DNA of 64,000 nt from assembly GCA_029961685.1 (NCBI GenBank), contig JARWKL010000012.1, positions 19,267,227 to 19,331,226 of the forward strand, given 5' to 3'. Below, piece after piece: positions 11,596 to 23,861 of this stretch. The stretch is from Aristolochia californica (Eukaryota > Streptophyta > Magnoliopsida > Piperales > Aristolochiaceae). Under the pieces are notes generated by a model, which was not told the origin of the DNA, searched no databases, and saw only the letters and a program-made list of their open reading frames with translations. The position numbers and the translations under genes were made by a program. Within the stretch, counting starts at the first letter, position 1. Each line of letters starts with the position of its first letter.

Positions 11596-12643
11596 CTCTC
11601 TCTAGCTCTTGTGTGTGCATATCTCAATCTCTCGTCATTGTCAATGGACTCTTCTCATTCAGGTGCTTTTTCACCCACGATTGTGAGTTCCCAGTGGCTC
11701 TGAAATTCCCCTGTCCATGAAATGCCGGCATTTCTCTCCGAAACCTTCCCCTAATGATTCATATGCTTCATGACTGTTCCAAAATCAATTCGAATGACTA
11801 CACTCGAGCTATTTTGTTTCTTCGTTTTGGTTTCAATGATTTGAGGAGCAAATGCCATAGGTTCTTTTTTTCCGAGGTGTACTACTGTTTCTTCTGAGAG
11901 AAGGACAAAATGGTCTTGGATAGTGAATCCCGTGAACAAATATGAAGAGAGAAAACCAATCTCGTGGATCGGAGAAATCCTATATGAATATTCCTATCAT
12001 TCTTTAAACTTACCTTGGTCTTATTTTTCGTTTTCCCCAAATTTATAGCAAGCATATGGTAAGAAGTAAATATACTCTGTTGAAACGACTGGAAATCATT
12101 CCTGTGCGTGTGGTCGGTTTGAATGATGATAACAGTTAGAGGTGGTTCCACCTTGTATTTGTGTTGTGGACCATCTATTCTAGCGTGCGTTCCTACATTT
12201 GAATGATAATTTTGGCAGAGAGCTCATCAAATTACTGAAAACAGAGAGCAACTATGGTCCTTTTTCTCTTTTACTGCAGAAGATGTGGAAGGTAAGTTTG
12301 TCAGTAACAGCAAATAGGAGATTTCAATCAGAATCAAAACAGCTATTATGATGTTTGTTCTCGAACCTAAGTTAAACTTAGCCAAAACAATTAGAGAAGA
12401 GAGATGTACTATTTTGCTGCTTATGTTGGTCTTATCTCATTCTATTTAGACTGTCAATACATTTTGATTGATTGGGTACTTTGAGATGCAAAATTTCTTG
12501 GACTAAGGCATGAGAAAATATTTTTAAAGTTTGATTGCTTTCAGAGAATTCAGCTTGCAGATTTACTTTAACCTCTTGAGCTCCCCATAGAAACTACACT
12601 TTCTCTTAGCTTCCTGAACTCAACTGACTATTCCATTTACTTT
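11596..12643. other. No recognisable gene
   Basis: Intergenic-like DNA of moderate GC. Frames of 60-90 codons exist on both strands but none shows a domain or splice-supported continuation. It could be untranslated or intronic DNA of the dihydroorotase gene if that gene has a distant 5' exon; nothing in the sequence proves this. Confidence 0.3.
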
Positions 12644-12800
12644 TCCTTGGACTCCAATTGTATTTCACTTGAATCCTTGGACTCCAATTGTATTTCACTT
12701 GATTCCTTGGACTCCAATTGTACTCCAATTGTATTTCACTTGATTCCTTGGACTCCAATTGTATTTCACTTGATTCCTTGGACTCCAATTGTACTCCAAA
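12644..12800. repeat. 30-bp minisatellite, about five units
   Basis: Unit consensus is about CCTTGGACTCCAATTGTATT followed by TCACTTGATT. Two units carry a short insertion that repeats ACTCCAATTGT internally. The minus strand reads through as repeated Gln-Leu-Glu-Ser-Lys-type peptides, which is a by-product of the repeat. Confidence 0.85.
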
Positions 12801-14124
12801 TGATTTGGGATGTAGATCTTCTTCTCTCAGTTGTGGCTTAGGAGGGAAAAGGTGATCTCTGACCAAATCTCTTGGCATTTTCCACAGATTTTTTCATTCT
12901 AGTGGCCTTCTTTTGACTCAATTTGGTCTCCTTAAGAGGCTTATGGACATGAACGACAAGCATTACAGGATAAGTTTAGCAATAACAACTACCGACAAAA
13001 TTATTGTCTTGATGATGATCTTTTTGTGTACAGATTTTCCAAATCTTTCCAAGGATATGTCTAGAAGGATAAGAACTAGCTTCAAGTAAGAGGGGACCAA
13101 AGGAATGCTTATGGCCTGTTCTTCTTTCTTACTGGGGTTTTACCTAGCTTACCTGTCTATAAACAGATCCAAAGCGCATAATTGACTTGCTAGAATCTTT
13201 TTTTTTTTTAAATTAGATTTGAATCTACCATGCTGTGGGGAGCTGATTACCTCAAATAATCTGAAACATAAGGCACCAAGCTGCAATATTTAGGAATTAA
13301 GCTTGTGGTGGAGTTTTACAAAATTTGGAGTTTTCTGAAGCTCATCTGCTGCTTGTTTTAGCATCTTGACTTGGATAGTAGATATAAATTTGATGGAACC
13401 TGTTTAAGTGGCATGGTCAGGACCTTTTATGCTGTTGTGAGACTTTGTAGCATTTCTTACAAATTAGATTTTTTTGGTAGAGAAGTTGAGCGGTTGGTGT
13501 GATGTATATGTGGATTTGTACATATGATTATTGGCAAGTTTGTGTTCATAGCAAGTAGTCTGATTCACTTTGAGATTCTAAGATTCATTACTATTGACTG
13601 AATCTGATGTTACAGTTTTGTTGTGCAACAAAATAAGGCATGACTTGCTAGAGTTTTTATTTCTGCATTCTATTGATCTACATTGTGAAACATAGCTCTT
13701 TAAATGGTTGATCTCTTACATTATTTTCTACAACTAATGATAATTTTTATACTAATAATTTTGGAACTTCTGTCTCAACGTGTTTAAGTGAACAAGTTGA
13801 GATAAGTCAAAAACATACAATCTATTCTCTTCTAAAATATTTTAGTGTTTTCTCAGGTTGATGTAGTAGTACGTTTAATTGTCAACAAGATTACACACTG
13901 TACATTCATAGGAATATTAGGAATGTAGCAAAATCATAGGAACATAGCATTTTCCTTTATAGTGAATTTATAATTTATAATTTATAATCTATAGTGAATT
14001 TATAATTAATAATATTATTGTTGATTTATAAATGAGAGACTATTATAGTCTTAGATGATTTAACTTTTGCTATATTGCTAGTTTTTCTCTACTTTATTTT
14101 TTAATTACCATCTTCATCTGAACA

Positions 14125-14255
14125 ATAGAAACCATGTTTCTCTTCTATTTTTTCTCCCATTTTCTCTTCTTTACCAAATAAGAGAAAAAAAAAACCTTTC
14201 CTTTTCTTTTCTTTTCTCTTCAGTCTCGACTTTGTATGCTGCCAAACACAGCTGA
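14125..14255. repeat. MITE-like segment, copy 1
   Basis: Shares AGAAACCATGTTTCTCT, then TTTCTCCCATTTTCTCTT, AAGAGAAAA and GCTGCCAAACRCARCT in the same order with 16,285-16,430. Both are bounded by ATGTTT/GCCAAAC motifs of the kind seen at ends of plant MITEs. No clear TIR pair or target duplication, so the class is uncertain. Confidence 0.5.
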
Positions 14256-16284
14256 ACTAAAAGAAAAGAAAGAGAAAGAGGGAGAAAATTTTATCAGGCT
14301 TCTGCCACTTTCTCTCAAACCTAGCCTTCTGATCTTCTTTGATATCAAGGAGCTTCTTTCAGAATCCCTGGCTGAGACAAAGAGCTTTCCCATGGGACGA
14401 TCATGTGTACTTTACCTGTTACAGGTATTTTCCCTCCTTCTCTCTCTTCCTGCCATTGTTCACTAGATACTTGTCGTTTGCTGCAAATTTCTTTGAAAGT
14501 TTGCAACAGACCATCCTTGCAACGGTAAACTGATAATATCATTGCCACATCTACTTATCTGATTGAAAATGTTCATTTCCGGAAACAGTTGCCTGCACCT
14601 TGCCAGGCTGAGCATTAATGAACTCTCTATTTATATGCCTGAACTCCCCTACACAACAACCGTTCTCTCTGCTCCTTTCATCCTTCTCAGGTCTTTCCAT
14701 CTTCTTCTCTTTATTTTCTCCAGATGGATGTCTCTCATATCACATTTCTATGCTTTCAGAAATCAGAAATGACGCTCTCTTTTTTTTTCAATCTTTCAGA
14801 TTTTTGCCTTGTAGTTTTCATGATTACTGCTCTACTTTTTTTTCCTTTGCTGAAATGGTTATTTTCCTATAAAAATTTCAACTCTGTTGATCAGATTGTG
14901 TTGAACTTTTTATGGAAATATTTATTTCGTAAAGCAAAAGAGAATTGAACTGCTGGGCCTCACCAACACAAGCATTCCATTAGAACGCCTGGCCAATCAC
15001 TTAGACTGACAGTAGCCACTCTTACAGTTCTATATTTCAAGTAGGGATGTCAATTATCTGATTACCTGATATTCCGTCGGCCATTTACTAAGCAGAAAGG
15101 AAACGGAACAAAACAATGTCACCTGTATATGTAATCAGGTAGTCTTACCCGTTTACCGTTCTACCACTTACTAAATATAACGGAGTTGGATAATACTTAT
15201 TCCAGACCTGTTTACCCGTTTACTGATTATGTAAGGGTGTTATTGTAATTTCCTTTTATACTATGTAGGGGGACTTTGTTATGTTTGTTGTTATATGACT
15301 TTTTACTGCCTTCAGACATTATAAACATGTTATTATGTGTGTGTTTTCTAATTTTTAAGAAATTTATATTTATAATTTATTATATTTTACTATTTTTCGT
15401 TTATTTACCCACCCGTTTACCCATTTACCCGGTTATTAACCGGGTAAATAAATGGAACCAGATTGCCTTAAAAAATAATTGGATGGAATGGATATGGAAT
15501 ACTGGAATGGTAATAGGAATAGCCTATTCTGTTTTCTCCGTATATCGTTTGCAACCCTAATTTGAAGGTTGGATATATTGATATGAGTAACTTAAATATC
15601 TTGTGAACTTGAATTTCTTTTTTCTAAAAATGGATTGAAAGTTTTTTTCCTTTTTGTAAGTGTCTAGGATTTGTTATTGCAGTTTGGTATGGCTTGATTA
15701 GTGGAAGAAGGTGATTTGTGGAAGGTGATTTCGATTTGATTGCTGCTACATTAGGATCAAATTTGATCTTTTACAGTCCTTCAATAAGTTCTTCATTTAC
15801 TTTTCTATTGGCAAATGAAAAACTGATCAATATTCAGCTAACTAGACAGTCCCTTTTTTTGGTTATTTGGAGATTTGATTTTTAGCGAACATTCTATATT
15901 CTCGTGAACCATGAAATTAAAATGAAATAAAAGACCCAGAATTGTTAAATTACTGAAATTTTGCCGATCTTTTGCTGCCTTTGGAGTTTGATGTTGTGTA
16001 ATTGTGAGGTCATTGTTGTAAAGAATTACTTGTAAAGAATTAATTATGAGGTCATAAGAATTACTTATAAAGAATTAATTGTGAGGTCATTGTTGTGTAA
16101 TAGTGAGGTCATATTTATATATTTGTTTTTGAGTTTTTTTTTTTTTTGAAATAAGTTTTTGAGTTCACTTGTAAGGAATTAATGAATTAAACTTTTTTTA
16201 TGTGTTTTGATTTTTACTTCTATAACTTCCAAATGTATTAGTTTTTTTCCAATTGTCTTTCCATTTGCCATGTGCATCCCATCA

Positions 16285-16430
16285 AGAGAAACCATGTTTC
16301 TCTACTATTTTCTTTCCCAATTTCTTTTCCCTATCGAACAAGAGAAAAGAAATCGTATTCCTTTTCTCTTACTTTTCTCTTTCTTTTCTTTTCCTATCCA
16401 CTTTCTGTGCTGCCAAACGCAACTTTACTC
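16285..16430. repeat. MITE-like segment, copy 2
   Basis: Direct-orientation relative of 14,125-14,255, about 2.16 kb downstream, with the same motif order. It lies some 270 bp upstream of the dihydroorotase start and so may be part of that gene's promoter region. Confidence 0.5.
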
Positions 16431-16702
16431 TTTCTGGCCCAAGAATGAAAAAGCTGACTGGTCACATTTGGGAACTTTTTCTCTCTGATTATCAAGTGCT
16501 TTTGATTGTCTGTCAAATGTTTATTGAAATAATTTGCTGTCTTTCACAAGAGATTTATCTGTATGTTGTTATTCTTTGTATCAGAGCTGGATCTCATAAT
16601 CTCCACCAATCTAATTTTTTCACTCTCTGCAATGGCTCTCATTGCAGGAAAACGTCATATTAGCCTTTTAATTCATATCTGGGTTGCTGGAGAAGAGGCA
16701 CT

Positions 16703-18653
16703 ATGATAAGTTCTTTGACTTTTCTTTCCAAGGTACAGCTCCTCCTTGCTTCCCCACTCTGTAATGCTAGCAGTTGAAAGTTTGCCTTTCCAAAAGGAAA
16801 TGTCTGCCTAATTTGAAAGAAATGGTAAAGTGTATTTATTGTTAAACCAGTTGAATCCAAATTTTCGACATTACCTCAAACAGGAGAGGTCATTTTTGGC
16901 AGGGACCACAAGCTTTTCTTGTCAGAGCTCAAGCATCTCGTGAAATAACGACTGGCAGATTGAAAATGGAGCTCACAGTGACACAGCCTGATGATTGGCA
17001 TCTTCATCTTCGTGATGGTGATCTTCTTAAAGCAGTTGTTGCTCATACGTGAGTACATTTACTTTTCGGAGTTGTAGTTTTCCCTATATGAATAACATGG
17101 GATAGCTTTGATGAGTTGATATCACCTGTTTTGTCATTTTTATTGGCATAGGACAAATCATTTTGGAAGGGCAATCGTTATGCCTAACTTGAAACCACCA
17201 ATAACAACAACTGCTGCTGCAGTGTCTTATCAACAGTCGATTTTAGAAGCGCTACCTTCTAACAGCGATTTCACTCCTTTGATGACTCTTTACTTGACAG
17301 ATAACACAAGTCCAGAAGAGATCAAGCTTGCTAGTGAGCCTACTTTCTATAGATAAATATTTAATATGACAAAATTCAGATATTTATAGCATACTCAGAG
17401 GTTTTCATTTTTTGTCAGAAAGAAGTGGGGTGATTTTTGGAGTAAAATTGTATCCAGCTGGGGCCACAACAAATTCTCAAGATGGTGTGACAGATCTTCT
17501 GGGGAAATGCTTTCCTGTACTAGAAGAAATGGTAGAGCAGAACATGCCATTGCTGGTATCATCTTTGTGCACTTAACTGGACTGTACAATTTTTATTCAT
17601 AGGTGAAGTTGATGTCCATATGAGCGTTGCCCAGGTTCATGGAGAAGTGACCGACCCAGAAGTTGACATATTTGATCGTGAAAAGGTTTTCATAGATACA
17701 TTTCTACAACCACTTATTCAGAAACTTCCAAAGCTGAAGATTGTAATGGAGCACATTACAACACTGGATGCAGTCAGGTTTATCGAGTCCTGCAAGGAAG
17801 GTGGACTGCTATTTGTCCAGACTTCAATGTTTAGCTTTAAATATGTTTCCTTTTCATTTATTTCTCAACTCTTTTCCCTTCAACTTTTGTTTGCAATATA
17901 TTCGTGGAATGTTCTTTTTTTAACTGAATTTTGGAATTTTTTATTAGGATCTGTTGCTGCAACTGTGACCCCACAACATCTTATTCTCAATAGAAATTCT
18001 TTGTTTCAAGGAGGATTACAGCCTCACAACTACTGCCTCCCAGTATTAAAAAGAGAGATACACAGTATGTTTTTGTCATGCTACTTAATGTACTTTAATA
18101 AGTTAGTGGTGAAAAAAATATCTTGTAAATAATATGTTTGGCCGTTAATTATTTTGTTAGAACATTTCTCACAGTATTTACAATATTCAGGAAAAGCTAT
18201 AGTGTCGGCTGTTACAAGTGGAAGCAAAAAGTTTTTTCTCGGAACTGATAGTGCCCCTCATGAGAGAAAAAGAAAAGAATGCCCTTGTGGATGTGCTGGC
18301 ATATACAATTCCCCGGTCGCTTTGTCGATATATGCCCAGATATTTGAGCAGGTAAGAGCCTCTCACTTTCTACTTTTTTAAGTAAAAAGTATTCCACAAT
18401 ATATTGGATCATTTTATTGTTCAGGTGAAAAACAAATTCAAATTTTACTTTACAGGCTGGTGCGCTTGACAAACTTGAAGCTTTTACAAGCTTCAATGGA
18501 CCAGACTTCTACGGGCTTCCGAGGAACACATCAAAAATCACATTGAGTAAGACCACATGGACAGTACCAGAGTCATATAAGTTTGCATCCGGGGAGATCA
18601 TTCCCATGTTTGCGGGCCAAACGCTTGATTGGCTTCCCTCTGCAGCAAGTTGA
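16703..18653 (+). CDS. PYR4: Dihydroorotase, mitochondrial-type, eight exons
   Basis: Zn-dependent dihydroorotase, which cyclises N-carbamoyl-aspartate to dihydroorotate in de novo pyrimidine synthesis. Exons: 16703-16732, 16903-17048, 17152-17333, 17419-17555, 17635-17800, 17948-18064, 18191-18351, 18456-18653; total 1,137 nt, 378 aa, all junctions GT-AG. Residues 1-31 are Arg/Ser/Lys-rich with a single acidic residue (Glu23), fitting an organelle transit peptide; the conserved core starts at Met32. Visible residues: metal-binding H43-L-H45 in [11 protein letters not shown], the carboxylated Lys in [13 protein letters not shown], His in VHGE and in MEHITT, and Asp in LGTDSAPH. It resembles the monofunctional PyrC-type enzyme of plants, not the CAD fusion. 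Exon 1 is only 30 nt; if this is wrong, translation could start at Met32. Stop TGA at 18,651. Confidence 0.95.
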
Positions 18654-19690
18654 TTCAATTGTTGTATTAGTTCAACCGCAATAAGAACAAGCACTGTGCG
18701 AGAGAACCCAAACTGGTGCATCAAATGATCAATTTTGCTTCTCAAGGTATGGGGAAATGCTAGTTTGTCATCAGACCAGCAAATTGCAGAAATGGGGTTG
18801 TTTATCTAAGCACTGGTTTTGAAAACCTTCATTGAACCCGTTCAACCGAGCTTTAAAAAAATATATTATCAGATATTATTTCCTGGTCTCTCATTTTTTA
18901 GTTTGGTAAACATATCTTCTCCAGCTAGTTTTACTTTTTTTTTTTTTTTTTCTATTGTTCTTCAACATTAAGCCACTTACATACAAAGGGACTACTTACT
19001 AGCAATAAATTTCTAATATTTGTTCTAGTTGTTAGCTTAAAACTCTTGAATGATAATGGGTTCAAATAAATAGAATTATAATGGGTTTTTTCCCTGGGAA
19101 ATTGTTGGAAAAACCAAATGTAGTATGTATTATATAAATCCATTTTTCATCAAAACCTTTTACTTACGCAAATGAATACTATCAAGGCTGTTTGTTTACA
19201 TGCTTCACTGGTAATCGTTTAGACCTGGAAAAACAAAAAAGTAAGAGTTTCCTTCCATTTGTAAGTGATGTCTCTCAACAATACCCGCATCCAACAAGTA
19301 AACTTCCAACAAATTCAAGTATTTTAGTCCATACATTTGACGGATTTACTAATTGTTGGAAGATATTTCTAAGTGGCATTAAGATAAATACTTTTTCCAC
19401 ATCGAAGAAATAGTAAGGGTATAATTAAAGAAGATGATGTATGTCTACTTATGTCTTTTCTTTTTAAAATTTGTAGTTATAAGGGCATTATAGTCATTGT
19501 AAACCTCCTTGTATAATTATAAATAAAGGCTCATGGTATGGGGTAGATTATTATCTCTCTCCTTTTATCACAAATTCGTCCCTAACTTTCTCTCTCCTCC
19601 CAAACTCTCTATCTCTCTAGCAGTTTGTTCCCTTTATCTCTCTTCTTCTTTCTTCTTCTTCTCTTTTGTCCAAAGTTATTGGTGGATAGG
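18654..19690. other. 3' flank and intergenic DNA, no gene
   Basis: Begins with the likely 3' UTR of the dihydroorotase gene. It contains an 18-nt T tract near 18,933-18,950 and a pyrimidine-rich run at 19,600-19,670. No domain seen in short frames. Confidence 0.35.
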
Positions 19691-19859
19691 GTTAGACATA
19701 TAATGAAAAAAATACAATTGAAAATTCAGGTGTAATGGTGGAAGGACCCTTCATATTTTTTTATGTTGCTCAGTAATAACATGGTACCAACTCATTGGTA
19801 AAGTACCTAATGATAACTTAACTTAGTACCTTGTATGTAACAACATAGTACTATATTCT

Positions 19860-20680
19860 ATGGAAACGTCAAAGAATCTTGTCTTATCAAAACCTAGTTT
19901 ATAGGAAGGTATTTTCTGCTATGTTGTCACTTAGTTTAGAAGACTGTTTTGTTTTGTAGAGTCTTCATGATAGGTTGGATCGTAATTAGCTAACCGAATT
20001 GTAACTGGAAATAAAAAGTGAGTATGACAATTTTGATTGTTGAAAAGTAACTTTTAGACTTTCATTGAGTATTGTTAACTGAAACCAAATGGACCTAATG
20101 GTATCATAGGTCTAGGTTTGACCATAACAGAGTAAATTATCACTATGTAACCTAGTTGTATTATAGGCCTAAGTTAAATTATAAAATAGTTTATTATCAT
20201 TCTTGAACTTAGTACCTATTTGAAAGTAACATAGTAGCATATTTGTGTAATAAGGAAATCGTTTATAGGAATATATTCATGGCTATGTTTTCCCTTAGTC
20301 TACTTGCATTCTTTTTTCAGGATAAAGTTGTATTTTTTTTATGGAGGTTTCATGATGGATAGATAATAGTAATCAGATAGTTGAATTCTAATTGGAAATA
20401 AAAAGTGAATATTACAAATTTGATTGTCAAAAAGTGACTATTGGAATTCAGAATGTTTGTCTTTTCAATCTGAATTTGTATTCATGAGTATTGTTTGTTG
20501 AAACCCAATAGACCTAATAATAGTATCATAGGTCTAGGTTAAACCATAACATAGTACATTATCATTGTATTGTGTAACCTGCTATCTTGTTTCTAAGTAA
20601 CATAGTATATATGTGTCATAGGAGTAACATAGTATATCTTTTTTGACAAAGTTCAAATTCATTCTAGTGTCACACAAGTC
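19860..20680. repeat. Two diverged direct copies of a ~400-bp block
   Basis: Copy one (about 19,860-20,240) and copy two (about 20,260-20,680) share in order a GGAAATAAAAAGTGA motif, an ATTTTGATTGT/AAATTTGATTGT motif, GAGTATTGTT, a GAAACCxAATxGACCTAAT motif and ATCATAGGTCTAGGTT with an AACCATAACA(T/G)AGTA tail. Scattered AACATAGTA motifs extend to about 20,860. No open frame. Probably an internal duplication in an old transposon. Confidence 0.55.
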
Positions 20681-20869
20681 TTTATTTTAGTAAATTCATG
20701 CCATAAAAGTTGGTAGACTAGGTTCTATACTAGTATCAAACAATTGTGAAATATAACATACTTCAACATGGTATTGATAAGTTCATAACACAGTATGGTA
20801 GTACATTCTAACTTAGTTCTCCTAATGTAACTAACATGTTATTTTGTTTTTGTTTCATAGGGGTCAATG

Positions 20870-21800
20870 AAAGGGTTGTTGACCATAGGTTGACTCTCAC
20901 ATTGTTTTTTATGATAACAAGTTTAATTGAGCTAATAACTTGCCAATCTAGTATTTCAGATATGTAACCTTCAAGAGCTCTTAAGGTCTAAAACATCAAA
21001 GCCAAAATGAAGAACATCTCTTGAAGAAGCACCCACAAGGAAGAAGTCAACATGAAGACTCGAGTTCACGCTTGACAAACATTTAAACTTAGTCAATTTA
21101 TGTAAGAGAATATTTTAACACCTATTCCTCAAGTATTTGTGAGATCAAAGCTTTAGGATATTAAATTGCATATAGACATATTTGGAATCATCATACATGT
21201 CACTTAGAAACATGTTAAAACACTTAGAGAGAAATTCCCATGCTTTATAAAGACATATAATTTTATTTGGCATTGGAATAATCCATCATCCATACGGATT
21301 GATAGATCATCCAAGACATGGCCATTTCATGCTATAATATATGATAGTTCATCCCACTAAGATCGATCGATCATAGTTGTCCAAGCAAGTTGAATTAACA
21401 AGGAATAATCGATCATCCTTCCATATTAATCTATCAGTTAGAACATTGCCAGAAAGGGACTTCAAGCATAATGGATCAAATGAAAATACACTGATCAATC
21501 ATACTTGTACCACACAGCCAGAGGGAATCTCGATTGATCGATCAACTATTGGCAATGATTGATCAACTTAACTTTTCTAGAGCAATGATAACATATTGAT
21601 CAATAAGTCAGTATCCGACAAAAAAGTAGTCGTTATGATCGATTGATCGGTCAGTCACTTACTAGTGATCGATCAATCAATAGTCTGATTTTTGCCAACT
21701 GGCAAATAACGGCTAGTTTGAGTTGGGAGAGCTATAAATACCTCACAAAACCATGACTATAGAGAAGCATGAGTATTTATTGGTATATATTCAAGCCATA
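20870..21800. repeat. LTR-like remnant with GATC-rich motifs
   Basis: Between 21,290 and 21,690 there are many GATCGATC, ATTGATCGATCAA and GATCAATC motifs. At about 21,725-21,750 follows GGGAGAGCTATAAATACCTCAC, a promoter-like TATA box and downstream stretch typical of plant LTRs. The unit is cut at 21,801 by the TIR element. No second LTR found, so this is inference. Confidence 0.35.
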
Positions 21801-22599
21801 GGGGAGTTAGTCAACTTGAAGGACGAGACGATCTTCAACCGCATAACGCCCTTCAACACTTGAAGTCGTTAGTGGAGCATAGATGAAGCTTCATCTCGAT
21901 GCAGGGGATGAAGGGGTCCTTCATCTCCACGGTTTAATTTCGATCATCTGGAAGAAGGCCTTGTTTGATCTTCTTTGAGTTGAAGAACGGGTAACGCTGG
22001 TTTTTTTCCCTCTCTCTCCTCGTACCCCCCTCATGCGTCGTCATTTCTCATTTTTCTTCCTCTCTCTCACACTCCCTCTCTCATCTCCATGCGCCCCCGA
22101 CGTTCTGCTGCCATAAAATCGATCGGATTTTTGTCTTCGGCCACCGTCTCCGCTCCCTCTAGTCTCCGGCCTCATCTCTCGGTTTTCTCTCGGCCTCACA
22201 CTCTCTCTCGCACCCCCTCTCTCGCTTCCGTGACTCCCTCTCTTCTCTCGGACTCACTCTCTCTCACTTCTCTCTCTCTTATCCCTCCCGACCTCCCTTT
22301 CTTCTCTGTTTTCTCCCTCTCTTCTCCCTTTCGGCCTCCCACTCCCTTCTCTCTCTGGCTATTCTCCTTTCCCTCGAAAATACCTTCTGATTTCGTTCGA
22401 TTTCCCCATTTCCATTTCGATTTTCTTCGATTTGGACATTTGGGCATCAATTGCTTAATTTCTACTTCAATTAGGCATCGATTTCACCCTTCGGCTTCGG
22501 TTTTCCCCAAATTTCAGAAGGTATGCCTAAACCCTAATTTTTTTCATTAAATTAGTGTTTTATTTGATATAAATTTATTTTCAGTGCCTAATTGGGGGT

Positions 22600-23145
22600 T
22601 ATTTGTGCATAATTGTGGGATTTAGGGTTACGGTTTAGGGTCTAAATTCTTGATTCGTGTTAGGGATTATTTTTAGGGTTTGGTGCTCGGTATTTAAGGG
22701 TCCTGTAATTAGGGTTTAGGGTTTAGGGTTTATGGTTAAGGATTTAGGGTATTTTAGGGATTAGGGTTTCTAAGGTTTAGGGGTTTAGGGTTTTTAAGGG
22801 TTTGGGGGTTTTGTGTTTTTAAGCTCTAGGGTTTTTTGGGTTTAGGGTATGGAATTAGGGTGTAGGGTTTAGGGCTTTTAAGGTATTAAGTTCTGGAATT
22901 AATGTTTAGGGTTTCGAGTTTAGTAGGTGATAGGGTTTTTTAGGTTTTGGGAGGTTTTGTGTCTTTAAGCTCTAGGGTTTTTTGGGTTTAGGTTCTGGAA
23001 TTATGGTGTAGGGTTTAGGGTTTAGGGCTTCTAAGGTTTAGGGTATTGTGTTTTGGAATTAGTGTTTAGGGTTTAAAGTTTAGTAGGTGATAGGGTTTGA
23101 CTTTAGGGTTTGATGGTTTATGGTTTAGGTTTTATTAGGGGTTTT
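22600..23145 (+). repeat. Degenerate interstitial telomere-like (TTTAGGG) repeats
   Basis: Dozens of GTTTAGGG/TTTAGGG and near variants (GGGTTTT, ATTAGGG, TTTTAGGG) fill about 540 bp on the plus strand, preceded at 22,530 by AAACCCTAA. The spacing is irregular, so it is decayed or was never a true telomere. A second-order repeat is visible: the GTTTTGTGT-TTTAAGCTCTAGGG block occurs at about 22,809 and again at about 22,955. Confidence 0.75.
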
Positions 23146-23861
23146 TTAATCCAATTCAAACAAGGCTGAGTCGCCTACATGGGCGTCCATTAGCCAACGA
23201 AACCCGACCACCATCACTGACGAGGTACAGTTCATAGTGACTGCGAAGTTATATGGAGCTCTACCAGGGGTGTTCGGTGAATTTGGACTTGATGTGTGTG
23301 TTTTCTCATTGTTTAGTGTATATGCAGTAGTGAAAATAGTTTAATTAATTTTGAAATGTTTTAGAATGTTGTTGAGGATTTTTTAAATGTTATGGAATGT
23401 TTTTGCCATGTGGTGAGGAGATTAGGGTGTTATACATATCCACCACATGGTATTTTTTTTTTTTTTTTGTGTGGTTTCGATTTAACCCTTCGGTTTTGAT
23501 TTTTCACAAATTTCATAAGGTAAGTCTAAACTCTATTTTTTTTATTAATTTAGTGTTGTATTTGATTTGCCTTATAGACAACTACTTGTGATTGATATAT
23601 CCTACTTTTTATATTGTTGAGAACTTGTTGACCAATGCCATTTCAACCATTGTTCTAAGATTTTGTTTTCCAATCTTATTTTTTTTGGAGTAGGAGACTT
23701 TTGAATCCGGAGGCCTGCTTGAGAATGTCTCATCAGGGTAATATTTATATCCCTATTCAGAATTTTTAGATTGTTAAAAGTAAACTAGTAAAGAATTGGC
23801 CCTTTGTTTTTTACCATAATCACGGATTTATTCGGGATGTTCTTACTTGCATGTCAGGGCA

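Larger units (their letters stand above)
12801..16690. other. Long gene-free stretch with MITE-like pieces
   Basis: No exon with recognisable homology. It holds two related pyrimidine-rich segments (14,125-14,255 and 16,285-16,430, listed separately), a near-perfect 23-nt inverted repeat at 15,425-15,447 centred on CCGGTTATTAACCGG, and repeated CCCGTTTACC motifs around 15,150-15,440. The last part lies directly upstream of the dihydroorotase start and may hold its promoter or 5' UTR. Confidence 0.35.

Noticed and set aside
12606..12878. 90-aa repeated peptide frame on the minus strand
   Set aside because: Translation of the 30-bp minisatellite; the repeat length is a multiple of three, which keeps the frame open by chance.
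14236..14948. Several 60-85 aa frames rich in Phe/Leu/Ser
   Set aside because: Pyrimidine-rich DNA with MITE-like pieces; no domain and no splice-supported gene model.
22089..22550. 153-aa Ser/Pro/Leu-rich plus frame and its 84-aa Arg/Glu-rich antisense
   Set aside because: Product of a CT-rich tract; no conserved motif and it ends at an intron-like border inside a transposon.
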